The notes below the pieces were generated by a model. The model saw only the letters and a program-made list of their open reading frames with translations, did not search any database and was not told where the DNA came from. From Diorhabda sublineata (taxonomy: Eukaryota; Arthropoda; Insecta; Coleoptera; Chrysomelidae), in contig NC_079483.1 of the NCBI RefSeq assembly GCF_026230105.1, forward strand, positions 18,097,312 to 18,161,311: a stretch of 64,000 bases of DNA, read 5' to 3'. The stretch's first letter is position 1. Each line of letters opens with the position of its first letter. Below are positions 1 through 12,329 of the stretch, piece by piece. A program made the translations under genes and the position numbers.

Positions 1-341
1 ATATAAAAAGGTAAATAAAAGGTTTGTGTTTCTTCCACACTAACCACCTCAAGTTATTCATATAAAACTACTATAGAAACACACAAATTATATTATAAAA
101 TAAATAATTGAAGACGGGTTGAAGTTAAATCTATAAAACTGACAGAAAGACTAAACACAGATAAATTTATAACAACGATAACTTAATGAGTAATTGAAAA
201 GCCGCTGTGAAAAGGGTTGTTTTGGATGACTTGACTCTATTTTCAGAATGAGGCGTGCGAAGTTATTTTTAAAAGGACAACCACATTGAAAAATTGCAAA
301 TTTCAGGTAAATTTACCTTTCAAGCTAGATTTGTCGGAGAA

Positions 342-364
342 GGATCTAGGATCTAGGATCTAGG
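342..364. repeat. Short GGATCTA tandem repeat
   Basis: Three head-to-tail copies of a 7-bp unit (GGATCTA) are visible, followed by a partial copy. This is a simple microsatellite in otherwise non-coding DNA. No function is implied. Confidence 0.8.
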
Positions 365-436
365 AGTTGCATATAAACAGAATTTCAGAATTACAAAAAT
401 TTCATTGATGAATACATTAGTTTAGATCATCCAAAA

Positions 437-570
437 AATAATTTTGGATGATTTAACTCCATCTTTTGTGGGGTTAGTTGAAGATTAAATGTCCTGAATC
501 CGACTCGTTGAAAGAACTGTGCTGCAAAACACCAAACTCAACATTATGATTCCGTATTTTCAAAATTTTG
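437..570 (+). repeat. 134-bp duplicated segment, copy 1
   Basis: This stretch recurs, identical as far as I can read, at 3358-3491 in the same orientation with a constant offset of 2921 bp. Flanks diverge at once on both sides. Copy 1 lies just upstream of a Pao/BEL reverse transcriptase relic and copy 2 just beyond a LINE relic, so it may be an end piece of a mobile element or a recent segmental copy. It carries no open frame of note. Confidence 0.9.
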
Positions 571-613
571 AATAATTGATATCAAAGGATATGAAAGTGG
601 TAATCTTCCTACC

Positions 614-905
614 TACTTCATGGCGCACCATCCTGTCATAAATGAAGACAAAAAGACGACAAAATTGAGGGTAGTGTTTGACGGATCAATGCATCCTAAA
701 AATAAATGATTTCCTTTATAATGAATAACTTTTTGACATATTAATAATTTTTAGCACATACACATAGATATAAAGACAATGTTTAGAATGATTCAAATTC
801 ATCCAGATCATCAAGCCCCTACTCAATATTTTATAGAAAGAAAGTCCAAATGAACAAATCAAATGTTTGCAACTTCATTTGCTATTTGTGTTTCATGGCC
901 AAAAA
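614..905 (+). pseudogene. Pao/BEL LTR-retrotransposon reverse transcriptase fragment
   Basis: The frame from 614 reads YFMAHHPVINED, then TKLRVVFDGSM, before a stop at 707. This matches the start of the Pao/BEL reverse transcriptase domain, where an H-H-x-V-I block is followed by the first catalytic block RVVFDAS. A second open stretch from 767 reads DIKTMFRMIQIHPDHQ, the next conserved Pao block (D-I-x-x-M-[FY]-x-Q-I-x-[IV]-H-P-D). It then continues through one stop. About 60 bp of the usual linker between the blocks is replaced by a stop-rich stretch. No gag, protease, integrase or LTR is recognisable nearby, so this is an isolated dead piece. Confidence 0.75.
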
Positions 906-1149
906 TCAATGCAGTTACTTACTTGGACTGACTTTTATCAAAGTTTTTTATAGATTAAAGTAATTTTTTGAGTTTGAACGTAACTATGAATAAAATAGAA
1001 GCGTTCGAGATGTGATGTTATCGGAGAATCCCCAAGATCCCTTGCACTGCAATGACCAGTAATGAAGTGGTCCTCAGATAGCTGAATAAAAAACGGAAAC
1101 TCGTAAACATCATAAAAACAATAAAAGTCAGTTTTTCCGGGCATTCGAA

Positions 1150-1810
1150 AAAGGGTTAGTTCAAATTGTTGCCATGATTCTCAACGGAGAGGCAGGTCCG
1201 GCGAATCATGTCGAACTGTCCACGTAGAGTTTCAAATTCTTCTTAAATTGCGTTTCTTGGATCAAGAAGGGTACGTGATCCTCTTGCAAAAACACGGTTC
1301 TTGTGAAGGCCCTACAGAAAGAAATTACAGGGTGTCAGGTAACGTTCTCCCGGACACATAACATGTGGTGCATCGAAGCTCCATCCAGCTTGAAGTGATG
1401 GATGTTTCCCTCGTAATTCTAGCATTTCCAAACAACTTTGTCCTGCTACGTGACACTCAAAATAATAAGAACTTACGCTTGGATACCTGTGCTTACACAC
1501 CTCAGGCAGGTTTGATTCTTCCTCAATGAAGACGAGAGGATTCTGATCGTTCCAGTACATGCAGTTATGCCGCTGGATCATACCGTTCAGCTTGAAGGCT
1601 GCTTCATCCGATCGCAAGGTACCACTCGCATAATTCCAATCTGCAATCGTGCGTGGAGGAGACGCGGACTATAGGATTGGTACGCCAGCGCCTTTTTTCC
1701 CCACATTTTCGTTAGTTGTTGTAGATATCGGTCGTCAAGAACTCGGCGCGTCGGTAACAGAGCCCGTAACGGCGAGTTCGGAAATTGTTGTCGAAATTCG
1801 GTGGACATAG
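1150..1810 (-). pseudogene. DUF4817-type DDE transposase relic
   Basis: Read on the minus strand, this shows the parts of a DUF4817/DDE_3 transposase in order. The N-terminal FRQQFPNSP resembles the helix-turn-helix part. Then comes SDEAAFKLNGMIQRHNC with YWNDQNP, the block holding the first catalytic Asp. CLEMLE and a degraded LQAGWSFDAPH follow where a QDGAPPH block with the second Asp is expected. LTPCNFFL sits where the third acidic residue normally lies (D changed to N), and last comes the tail KNRVFA with EEFETLRGQFDMIRR. Frames shift at least three times and stops interrupt it. Relatives in this window lie at 24550-25563 and 40910-41540. Terminal inverted repeats were not found here. 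Confidence 0.75.
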
Positions 1811-2499
1811 TTTCGTTCGTACGCAGATACGACGTAACAAAAAAATTTTCGGTTATTCATTCTAAAAGCGCGTCTACTCGACGAGTACATGTTGTCAAGC
1901 TCAGACACAACAAATTGGAGCGGACTGAGTGGAGCAGCTATTCCGAGTAGCGACAGATAGAGACCAATTCAACCATATTGTCATGGAGGTAGCCCACGCT
2001 TGTACGCAGGCACGGCAGCTGAAGAAGAAGAAGAATATGTTTGATTGTTTTCTCAATTCCGGGAAAAGAAAACTGAATTGAGATTCTATAATTATAAAAA
2101 AAATATGTTAAGGAGATAATACTATAAAAATAGCGTGGACTATTCCACATCAATATTTTCCAATCGTTTTAGTTGTTGGGATTTATATCTAAAAGGCTAT
2201 TCCGGATTTTCCAACTAAGAAATTTATTCACCAAAATTTCAAGCAGTTCGACTCTGTTTTTATGTCGTATCAACAACAGAACAAAAGCCATTAATTATTT
2301 TCTTCCATCGATTTGTTTAATTAAAGAGAAACTGGTACGAAATATATTTTTCAACGTTCAATGTAAAATTCAACAAAGTTCTTCATTAAAAATTAACTTT
2401 ACCCTCACTGCATGAAAATACATCTAATTGTGAGGGGCTATTTGAATTTTCTTAATCAGGTCAGTAGCGTGGGGTCACTACAACAAGGGTTGAAATAAT

Positions 2500-3340
2500 T
2501 ACAACTGATGAAAGCGATGCTATGAAACATTCAATTTTCTTTTTGTAATACGTTTTCAGTAATCGTGTCCACTATAGTTGAAATTAGTATTAATTCCGCA
2601 CCGAGTGTTTCGTACCAGTTTCTAAGTACAGTTATTCTTCTTCTTTCTTTTATTTGCCCCTGGATTATAAGCTGTAGGATCCCATGTTTTAAACCTCAAG
2701 CTATGCTCAATCTATTGACGTTTTCTTCTTTTCGTTTCGTGGAGGAACTCTACGTCCTTCTCTATTCTTCTCAGAATATTTAAATTGATCACATGATATG
2801 TCCATTATATTCTCAGGATCTTATGGTATGCCAACGTCTCTAGTGCCTCTAGTATCTGCTTTTTATATGCTTTGAGGGACTAGGCTTATCAGCTTCAAGT
2901 GCAGATCGCCGCTACAGAAGCTTCTTTGTAACAATCCACGTAGCAGTCAATATTTGTACCCAAATAGTCATACCCATCGACTATTTCGTCTTCCGTTTAC
3001 AATTTTTCCATGGTGACAATCATCTATTTGGTCTTTTTAATGTTAAGTAAGAGGCGTTAACTTATTACGCGGCTATGGTGAAGATTCCTTCATGGTAAAC
3101 GTTGAAAAGAACACAACTCTGACTAACTCTTCGTTTGTTTTCCACTGCATTCGTCAGTTTTTTCGTTCCACGGATTCTATTAATTGTTTGTGTCTTATTA
3201 TAATCGATTAAACAGATAAATAAAGCCTCCCTTGTGCCGAAACCAACTGTGTATCTTCTTCCAGCTTTTTATAATTTCTCGGAGGATTATTTCGGGCTCT
3301 TGGAAGATGACCTAGCACATCTCCATAATAAAATAGCTGT
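2500..3340 (-). pseudogene. Non-LTR retrotransposon (LINE) 3' part, reverse transcriptase to C-terminus
   Basis: On the minus strand, broken frames give the usual order of an insect endonuclease/reverse-transcriptase LINE. Around 3110 a piece like QSCVLFNVYHEGIF matches the Q-G-C-x-L-S-P-x-L-F-N-x-Y block. Near 2960-3050 LTLKRPNR or NIKKTK leads to MIVTMEKL and VDGYDYLGTNIDC, the thumb-side F-K-Y-L-G-T block. At 2700-2760 ILRRIEKDVEFLHETKRRK matches the C-terminal I-K-R-R-K-x-Q-Y-L-G-H region. Stops and frameshifts are numerous and the catalytic Y-A-D-D block is not visible. The exact clade cannot be set from these pieces. Confidence 0.7.
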
Positions 3341-3357
3341 TAGGCAGTTTATTGGTG

Positions 3358-3491
3358 AATAATTTTGGATGATTTAACTCCATCTTTTGTGGGGTTAGTT
3401 GAAGATTAAATGTCCTGAATCCGACTCGTTGAAAGAACTGTGCTGCAAAACACCAAACTCAACATTATGATTCCGTATTTTCAAAATTTTG
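3358..3491 (+). repeat. 134-bp duplicated segment, copy 2
   Basis: This is the second copy of the segment at 437-570, same orientation and seemingly identical. It is followed by unrelated AT-rich sequence. Confidence 0.9.
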
Positions 3492-3959
3492 TATACCAGG
3501 TTTGTGCTTCATTTTCAAAAAATACTGCAATGAATTTTGTTTACCAAAAAAATTATTATGTTTGAATACTCTATATAAATGTTATTTGAATGTTGTATAT
3601 ATTTAAAAAAAGGGGTTGAAAGAGTGGAAGAGAATAGGTTGACATTATTTATATTAGACGTAAACAAACACGACTTTCTCTTCTGTATACAATGTGTAAT
3701 AAGATCTCATACCAAATTCTTGAACGTAAAATATACTGGAGAAGCTTAAACAAATCAGTTTATTAATATGCTCAAGCTTTTCGTGAGATAAATCCTCTAA
3801 TTAATTTATCTGGGGGGCACAAATCATTCGTCCAATGATTGGAATTAAGACGACGTTTAGAATAATTAATCGTGTTCAAACTTTGGTTTGATTTCAATTG
3901 AAATTGAAATATGAAAACAGAAATATTTTTTTTATTAATTATTATTAAATAACTATTTG
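3492..3959. other. AT-rich gap before the satellite array
   Basis: I see no gene, transposon motif or strong repeat in this stretch. It separates the 134-bp duplicate from the first diverged satellite monomer. Confidence 0.5.
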
Positions 3960-6900
3960 AGTAATTTACGAAACTAACCTGGAAAGAATATGATTTCTTG
4001 AAAATTTCTATGTTTCATATCGATATTTGTGCAAACTTATCTCCGATATTGTTTGAGCTAGCGACTTGTCGATTTTTTTCCAGTTGAAACTCACCTTTAT
4101 TGAGACTCTTCTAGAATTTCAACTCAATCCAATCATTGGTTTGGTAGATATGATTTTTTGAATATTTGTGTGAATTATATTGATATTTGAGCAAACTTAT
4201 CTCCGATATTGTTTGAGCTAGCGAATTGTTGATTTTTTTCCAATTGAAACTTACCTTTATTGAAACTCCTCTAGAATTTCAATACAATCCAATCATTGGT
4301 TTGGTACATATTATTTTTTGAATATTTGTATTTTTCATATTGATATTTGTGCAAACTTATCTTCGATATTGTTTGAGCTAGCGACTTGTTGATTTTTTTT
4401 CAGTTGAAACTCACCTTTATTGAGACTCTTCTAGAATTTCAACTCAATCCAATCATTGGTTTGGTAGATATGATTTTTTGAATATTTGTATTTTTCATAT
4501 CGATATTTGTGCAAACTTATCTTCCATATTGTTTGAGCTAGCGACTTGTCGATTTTTTTCCAGTTGAAACTCACCTTTATTGAGACTCTTCTAGAATTTC
4601 AACTCAATCCAATAATTGGTTTGGTAGATATGATTTTTTGAATATTTGTATGTTTCATATCGATATTTATGCAAACTTATCTTCCATATTGTTTGAGCTA
4701 GCGACTTGTTGATTTTTTTTCAGTTGAAACTCACCTTTATTGAGACTCTTCTAGAATTTCAACACAATCCAATCATTGGTTTGGTAGATATGATTTTTTG
4801 AATATTTGTATGTTTCATATCGATATTTGTGCAAACTTATCTTCCATATTGTTTGAGCTAGCGACTTGTTGATTTTTTTCCAGTTGAAACTCACCTTTAT
4901 TGACACTCTTCTAGAATTTCTATACAATCCAATCATTGGTTTGGTAGATATGATTTTTTGAATAATTGTATGTTTCATATCGATATTTGTGCAAACTTAT
5001 CTTCCATATTGTTTGAGCTAGCGACTTGTTGATTTTTTTTCAGTTGAAACTCACCTATATTGAGACTCTTCTAGAATTTCAACTCAATCCAATAATTGGT
5101 TTGGTAGATATGATTTTTTGAATATTTGTATGTTTCATATCGATATTTGTGCAAACTTATCTTCCATATTGTTTGAGCTAGCGACTTGTTGATTTTTTTC
5201 CAGTTGAAACTCACCTTTATTGACACTCTTCTAGAATTTCTATACAATCCAATCATTGGTTTGGTAGATATGATTTTTTGAATATTTGTATGTTTCATAT
5301 CGATATTTGTGCAAACTTATCTTCCATATTGTTTGAGCTAGCGACTTGTTGATTTTTTTTCAGTTGAAACTCACCTATATTGAGACTCTTCTAGAATTTC
5401 AACTCAATCCAATAATTGGTTTGGTAGATATGATTTTTTGAATATTTGTATGTTTCATATCGATATTTGTGCAAACTTATCTTCCATATTGTTTGAGCTA
5501 GCGACTTGTTGATTTTTTTCCAGTTGAAACTCACCTTTATTGACACTCTTCTAGAATTTCTATACAATCCAATCATTGGTTTGGTAGATATGATTTTTTG
5601 AATATTTGTATGTTTCATATCGATATTTGTGCAAACTTATCTTCCATATTGTTAGAGCTAGCGACTTGTTGATTTTTTTCAGTTGAAACTCACCTATATT
5701 GAGACTCTTCTAGAATTTCAACTCAATCCAATAATTGGTTTGGTAGATATGATTTTTTGAATATTTGTATGTTTCATATCGATATTTGTGCAAACTTATC
5801 TTCCATATTGTTTGAGCTAGCGACTTGTTGATTTTTTTCCAGTTGAAACTCACCTTTATTGACACTCTTCTAGAATTTCTATACAATCCAATCATTGGTT
5901 TGGTAGATATGATTTTTTGAATATTTGTATGTTTCATATCGATATTTATGCAAACTTATCTTCCATATTGTTTGAGCTAGCGACTTGTTGATTTTTTTTC
6001 AGTTGAAACTCACCTTTATTGAGACTCTTCTAGAATTTCAACACAATCCAATCATTGGTTTGGTAGATATGATTTTTTGAATATTTGTATGTTTCATATC
6101 GATATTTGTGCAAACTTATCTTCCATATTGTTTGAGCTAGCGACTTGTTGATTTTTTTCCAGTTGAAACTCACCTTTATTGACACTCTTCTAGAATTTCT
6201 ATACAATCCAATCATTGGTTTGGTAGATATGATTTTTTGAATAATTGTATGTTTCATATCGATATTTGTGCAAACTTATCTTCCATATTGTTTGAGCTAG
6301 CGACTTGTTGATTTTTTTTCAGTTGAAACTCACCTATATTGAGACTCTTCTAGAATTTCAACTCAATCCAATAATTGGTTTGGTAGATATGATTTTTTGA
6401 ATATTTGTATGTTTCATATCGATATTTGTGCAAACTTATCTTCCATATTGTTTGAGCTAGCGACTTGTTGATTTTTTTCAGTTGAAACTCACCTATATTG
6501 AGACTCTTCTAGAATTTCAACTCAATCCAATCATTGGTTTGGTAGATATGATTTTTTGAATATTTGTATGTTTCATATCGATATTTGTGCAAACTTATCT
6601 TCCATATTGTTTGAGCTAGCGACTTGTCGATTTTTTTCCAGTTGAAACTCACCTTTATTGAGACTCTTCTAGAATTTCAACTCAATCCAATAATTGGTTT
6701 GGTAGATATGATTTTTTGAATATTTGTATGTTTCATATCGATATTTGTGCAAACTTATCTTCCATATTGTTTGAGCTAGCGACTTGTTGATTTTTTTCCA
6801 GTTGAAACTCACCTTTATTGACACTCTTCTAGAATTTCAACACAATCCAATCATTGGTTTGGTAGATATGATTTTTTGAATATTTGTATGTTTCATATCG

Positions 6901-9475
6901 ATATTTGTGCAAACTTATCTCCGATATTGTTTGAGCTAGCGACTTGTTGATTTTTTTTCAGTTGAAACTCACCTTTATTGAGACTCTTCTAGAATTTCAA
7001 CTCAATCCAATCATTGGTTTGGTAGATATGATTTTTTGAATATTTGTATGTTTCATATCGATATTTGTGCAAACTTATCTCCGATATTGTTTGAGCTAGC
7101 GACTTGTTGATTTTTTTCCAGTTGAAACTCACCTTTATTGACACTCTTCTAGAATTTCAACACAATCCAATCATTGGTTTGGTAGATATGATTTTTTGAA
7201 TATTTGTATGTTTCATATCGATATTTGTGCAAACTTATCTCCGATATTGTTTGAGCTAGCGACTTTTTGATTTTTTTCCAGTTGAAACTCACCTTTATTG
7301 AGACTCTTCTAGGATTTCTATACAATCCAATCATTGGTTTGGTAGATATGATTTTTTGAATATTTGTATGTTTCATATCGATATTTGTGCAAACTTATCT
7401 CCGATATTGTTTGAGCTAGCGACTTGTTGATTTTTTTCCAGTTGAAACTCACCTTTATTGACACTCTTCTAGAATTTCAACACAATCCAATCATTGGTTT
7501 GGTAGATATGATTTTTTGAATATTTGTATGTTTCATATCGATATTTGTGCAAACTTATCTCCGATATTGTTTGAGCTAGCGACTTGTTGATTTTTTTTCA
7601 GTTGAAACTCACCTTTATTGAGACTCTTCTAGAATTTCAACTCAATCCAATCATTGGTTTGGTAGATATGATTTTTTGAATATTTGTATGTTTCATATCG
7701 ATATTTGTGCAAACTTATCTCCGATATTGTTTGAGCTAGCGACTTGTTGATTTTTTTTCAGTTGAAACTCACCTTTATTGAGACTCTTCTAGAATTTCAA
7801 CTCAATCCAATCAATGGTTTGGTAGATATGATTTTTTGAATATTTGTATGTTTCATATCGATATTTGTGCAAACTTATCTTCCATATTGTTTGAGCTAGC
7901 GACTTGTTGATTTTTTTCCAGTTGAAACTCACCTTTATTGACACTCTTCTAGAATTTCTATACAATCCAATCATTGGTTTGGTAGATATGATTTTTTGAA
8001 TATTTGTATGTTTCATATCGATATTTGTGCAAACTTATCTTCCATATTGTTAGAGCTAGCGACTTGTTGATTTTTTTCAGTTGAAACTCACCTATATTGA
8101 GACTCTTCTAGAATTTCAACTCAATCCAATCATTGGTTTGGTAGATATGATTTTTTGAATATTTGTATGTTTCATATCGATATTTGTGCAAACTTATCTT
8201 CCATATTGTTTGAGCTAGCGACTTGTCGATTTTTTTCCAGTTGAAACTCACCTTTATTGAGACTCTTCTAGAATTTCAACTCAATCCAATAATTGGTTTG
8301 GTAGATATGATTTTTTGAATATTTGTATGTTTCATATCGATATTTGTGCAAACTTATCTTCCATATTATTTGAGCTAGCGACTTGTTGATTTTTTTCCAG
8401 TTGAAACTCACCTTTATTGAGACTCTTCTAGAATTTCAACTCAATCCAATAATTGGTTTGGTAGATATGATTTTTTGAATATTTGTATGTTTCATATCGA
8501 TATTTGTGCAAACTTATCTTCCATATTGTTTGAGCTAGCGACTTTTTGATTTTTTTCCAGTTGAAACTCACCTTTATTGAGACTCTTCTAGGATTTCTAT
8601 ACAATCCAATCATTGGTTTGGTAGATATGATTTTTTGAATATTTGTATGTTTCATATCGATATTTGTGCAAACTTATCTCCGATATTGTTTGAGCTAGCG
8701 ACTTGTTGATTTTTTTCCAGTTGAAACTCACCTTTATTGACACTCTTCTAGAATTTCAACACAATCCAATCATTGGTTTGGTAGATATGATTTTTTGAAT
8801 ATTTGTATGTTTCATATCGATATTTGTGCAAACTTATCTCCGATATTGTTTGAGCTAGCGACTTGTTGATTTTTTTTCAGTTGAAACTCACCTTTATTGA
8901 GACTCTTCTAGAATTTCAACTCAATCCAATCAATGGTTTGGTAGATATGATTTTTTGAATATTTGTATGTTTCATATCGATATTTGTGCAAACTTATCTT
9001 CCATATTGTTTGAGCTAGCGACTTGTTGATTTTTTTCCAGTTGAAACTCACCTTTATTGACACTCTTCTAGAATTTCAACACAATCCAATCATTGGTTTG
9101 GTAGATATGATTTTTTGAATATTTGTATTTTTCATATCGATATTTGTGCAAAATTATCTTCCATATTGTTTGAGCTAGCGACTTGTTGATTTTTTTTCAG
9201 TTGAAACTCACCTTTATTGAGACTCTTCTAGAATTTCTATACAATCCAATCATTGGTTTGGTAGATATGATTTTTTTGAATATTTGTATGTTTCATATCG
9301 ATATTTGTGCAAACTTATCTTCGATATTGTTTGAGCTAGCGACTTGTTGATTTTTTTCCAGTTGAAACTCACCTTTATTGAAACTCCTCTAGAATTTCAA
9401 TACAATCCAATCATTGGTTTGGTAGATATGATTTCTTGAATATTTGTATGTTTCATATCGATATTTGTACATACG
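3960..9475. repeat. 160-bp satellite DNA array, about 34 monomers, with higher-order structure
   Basis: A monomer of 160 bp repeats head to tail almost without interruption; for example the marker CAGTTGAAAC occurs at 4081, 4401, 4561 and 4721 (CAATTGAAAC at 4241). Every monomer carries TCTAGA, a GCTAGC palindrome, a T6-8 run and the words CATATCGATATTTG and CAATCATTGG. Monomers in the middle differ by only a few bases, while those at both ends (about 3960-4500 and 9240-9475) are more diverged, the pattern expected from unequal exchange. Alternation of a GACACTCTT/CTATACAATCC type with a GAGACTCTT/CTCAATCC type gives a 320-bp dimer. Rare variants repeat at longer intervals of 1119, 1279 and 2398 bp, showing block duplications. 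A set of 75-codon minus-strand open frames recurs every 320 bp or multiples; these are by-products of the repeat, not genes. Transcription or centromere function cannot be judged from sequence alone. Confidence 0.95.
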
Positions 9476-9479
9476 TATT

Positions 9480-10860
9480 TTTCTCGATCAATATGATTCA
9501 TCTCTACTTGAGACTCTTAATTTTCAATTTTCAACAATATTCCTTCATGATAATTTTTGATATTTTCAAAAATAATGATTCTTCATTCTTGAGTATCACA
9601 TTTTTTTAACAAACCTCTTATACGACTACTGAGTTTTTATTTCTGATGATTGTACATGAGTTTTCGAATGATGCAGAACTTTTTTTTTAGTCTGTGGGCG
9701 TCGCTAAATACCTCTATCTTCTATTGATTGCTCAAGTATTACAGCCGAATTAAGTATCAAAAATCTGGTAGCGTAGATACTGGACTATTCTAACAAAAAA
9801 ATAAAAAACGACTGACCTGCTCGAAATGACAGACTTCATAAAAAAATAATTACTTCTTTGTTTTCTATTTTCCGTAAACTTTAATCGTGTCATCGACCCA
9901 ATTATCTCGTGTTGGGATAGTTCCGATGTGAAAAAACATATTGAGTATGTTTTTTCGTAGTCGCTGAATCATGAAAAAACGATTGCCACGTTAATTGGAA
10001 GCGAGTTTATCTCGGAGAAGTTCTAGATTTGGTTACATTGTTTTTTTAATTAAAAGCTTTCTTAAAAGCGGAAAGAATCCATTGTGTCTTAATGTTTTAA
10101 AGTCGTTAGAGTGCATGATTTGGAAAAGAAATTCACTAAATTCTCATAAAAACGTATGCAATACAACATCTACGTCCAAGTCTTCTAGTAACATTAATGT
10201 CTATATCTTTTACAGAATCATTTGTCTGTTTTTTGTTGAAACTTCACGTTTCAACAAAATGGAAATGTCTCATAACTCTTTTGATACATCATATCAACTC
10301 AATAAATGTATTAAAAGTCATAAGGACCTCAATAGACATTCTGACAATGACTTTGTTGATTTCCATTAGGTTATTGGTGGTATACAGATTAGAAATTCCA
10401 AAGATATCCCATGCGATTAAGATCAAGGTCTGCGAAGGTCATCCTATTGAAGTTATCAGAACTGAAATGCCTCAAAATAATCGTTTAGTTATATAAGGTC
10501 ACTTCTGCCAATATCACCTTGATTACTGTACACTTCCTGGACAGAGCCATTACTTTCCAGATTTCCAGATCGTATCGGGATGGAAACCAAAACAAGGTTC
10601 ATCCTTAAATAGCACAGTATACAGTTTGACCTCTAACAACTATCATTTTATTTACTAAGAAGGTATTTCCTTTTTTTTTTGTTCTCTATATCAATATTAG
10701 TAGCAAATTCTTCGCATAGCGAAACTACCAAGTGATCTTTGTTTGATTTGTAGTCTTGAAATGAAATAAAGTGTTCGGAAAACCTCAAAAAGTGATTAAT
10801 TTGGGTTTTTAAGTAACAAATGCATAAATGATTCTATATTCTCCCTCCTAAATAACGTCT
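9480..10860. other. No recognisable gene
   Basis: This follows the satellite. Open frames of 124 and 99 codons (9995-10369 and 10197-10496, plus strand) overlap in two frames. The second contains KISHAIKIKVCEGHPIEVIR, which looks protein-like but I cannot place it. The rest is AT-rich with a T-run at 10670. A transposon relic is possible. Confidence 0.4.
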
Positions 10861-10874
10861 AGTCTAGCCTGAAC

Positions 10875-11771
10875 AGCCATCACTCCACTTCAACAACTTT
10901 TTGTGATTCTTCTAAGGCTTTCGATTGTAAAAATCATCAGTTTGTAAGGGTTGATATAACGATGTCTTCTTGCGAGCTAAAAGTGGAGTACCCCAAGGCT
11001 CAGTACTAGGACCTATTTTGTTTCTTCTGTTTATAAATAGACATCAGAGGTGAAATATGTCTAATTGCAGACGATACTAGTTTCTCTTAGATCAACCCTG
11101 ATCTCACGGACCATAGGACCATATCTAGTAACCTAATCACCCTCAAATCATGGTATGATTCTAATCTTCTCTGTCTCGACGTTTCTAAAACTAAAGTTTT
11201 ATCATATAAAAATAAATTGCAACCTTTTTTATTAAATAACGCCACCACTGAAGTCGTTGAATCTGTAAAATTCTTAGGGCTTGTTGTGGAAAATTTCTAT
11301 CTAAGAAATTTAGTTCCTCCTGTTTTGCGCTGGAATATCTTTCTAAAGAACTGAATTTATCCACTTCGTTAACAGTTTATTATGCCCTTATTGAGTCGCA
11401 TCTCCGGTATGCACTTCCCTTCTGGCGATACGTGTGGTGCAACTTAAATTGAGCGAATAATCAAACTACAAAAGAGAGCTGTAGGACTAAACAGCTGGGA
11501 TCACTGCAGACATTTTGAAAGATTAAAAATTCTGATTCTTCTTTCCTTATTTATATTTGAATCCGTTTGCCCAATTTCAGAAAGGACGTTGCACAGCTAT
11601 CCGCTTAAAAACGCGGTGCACGACTTTTACCTACCTACTCAACTTACAGAAATAGTCAAAGGCTCAATATTTTACAATGCAAAAAAATTGCACAATCACT
11701 TGCCGAATCATATAAAGAAATTGAGTCTATTCATTTACTATAAATTTTGCCTCTATGATTATTTCTAATAT
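10875..11771 (+). pseudogene. Jockey-like LINE reverse transcriptase, 5'-truncated and frameshifted
   Basis: The pieces follow the order of a Jockey/CR1-group reverse transcriptase. FCDSSKAFDC (about 10909) is the first Asp block, followed by an internal deletion. GVPQGSVLGPILFLLFIN (10985) is the most conserved block, and LIADDT (about 11061) keeps both catalytic Asp residues of the A-D-D motif. Then come LKSWYDSNLLCLDVSKTKV and EVVESVKFLGLVVE, the thumb L-G block. Near 11470 IKLQKRAVGLNSW precedes LKILILLSLFIF, and the C-terminus YYKFCLYDYF ends at a natural stop at 11769-11771. Several frameshifts are needed to read it through. The natural C-terminus suggests that the 3' end of the element is preserved, with the untranslated tail lost or very short. 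Confidence 0.85.
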
Positions 11772-12309
11772 AAAATATACAGTTTACACAAAAAATTCAA
11801 ACTTCTGCTCCAAGACAAATCTATATGAAACCGCTCATAGCCCATTCTTTGTTTCTCAAGATTAGTATTTACAAACATGATTTCTCACTAAAATAACTGC
11901 TTTAATTTTAATCCCTAATGCTCTATATTTTCACAAATACTACTAAATAATCAACAAATTCGATTGGTTGATATAAAATCACATACTAGTATGGCGAAAA
12001 TAAGAAAAATGGGTGTGTGTATATCACCCAAATCGCATTTTTCACTCATCCTGAAAAAACACCCTAAAGAGCGATCTCCGTGAATTTTGGAGATCAATAT
12101 TCCAAAGCAAACATTAACATGAATATATTTGACTGGCGATAATATAACCCAGATATAAGCTTAGCAGATTATGGGATAACAGGCTGAAAGTTATAAATCA
12201 TCTTTTTAATAAAATAGATCCGCTGTGCATATCACTATTTTTGAATAAAAACATTGTGGTGATTTCTGTATATGTACGCGATATCTTCTGATAATGATTG
12301 TATCATTAT
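11772..12309. other. AT-rich non-coding stretch
   Basis: No gene is seen. A small hairpin GATCTCC-loop-GGAGATC lies at about 12072-12094. This could be a transposon end feature but has no further support. Confidence 0.4.
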
Positions 12310-12329
12310 TTTCAGTGTACATTGTGTAA

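Noticed and set aside
2505..2545. CTGATGA followed by AGC-GAT-GCT and GAAAC, hammerhead-like
   Set aside because: No stem III with a UH cleavage site and no stem I pairing; likely chance in LINE sequence.
4751..8655. Eight near-identical 75-codon minus-strand open frames
   Set aside because: They fall at satellite spacing (320 bp or multiples) and arise from the 160-bp repeat; codon constraint is not evident.
3960..9475. CRISPR array
   Set aside because: Repeats are 160 bp, contiguous and without unique spacers; the other arrays are likewise ordinary tandem repeats and the DNA is eukaryotic.
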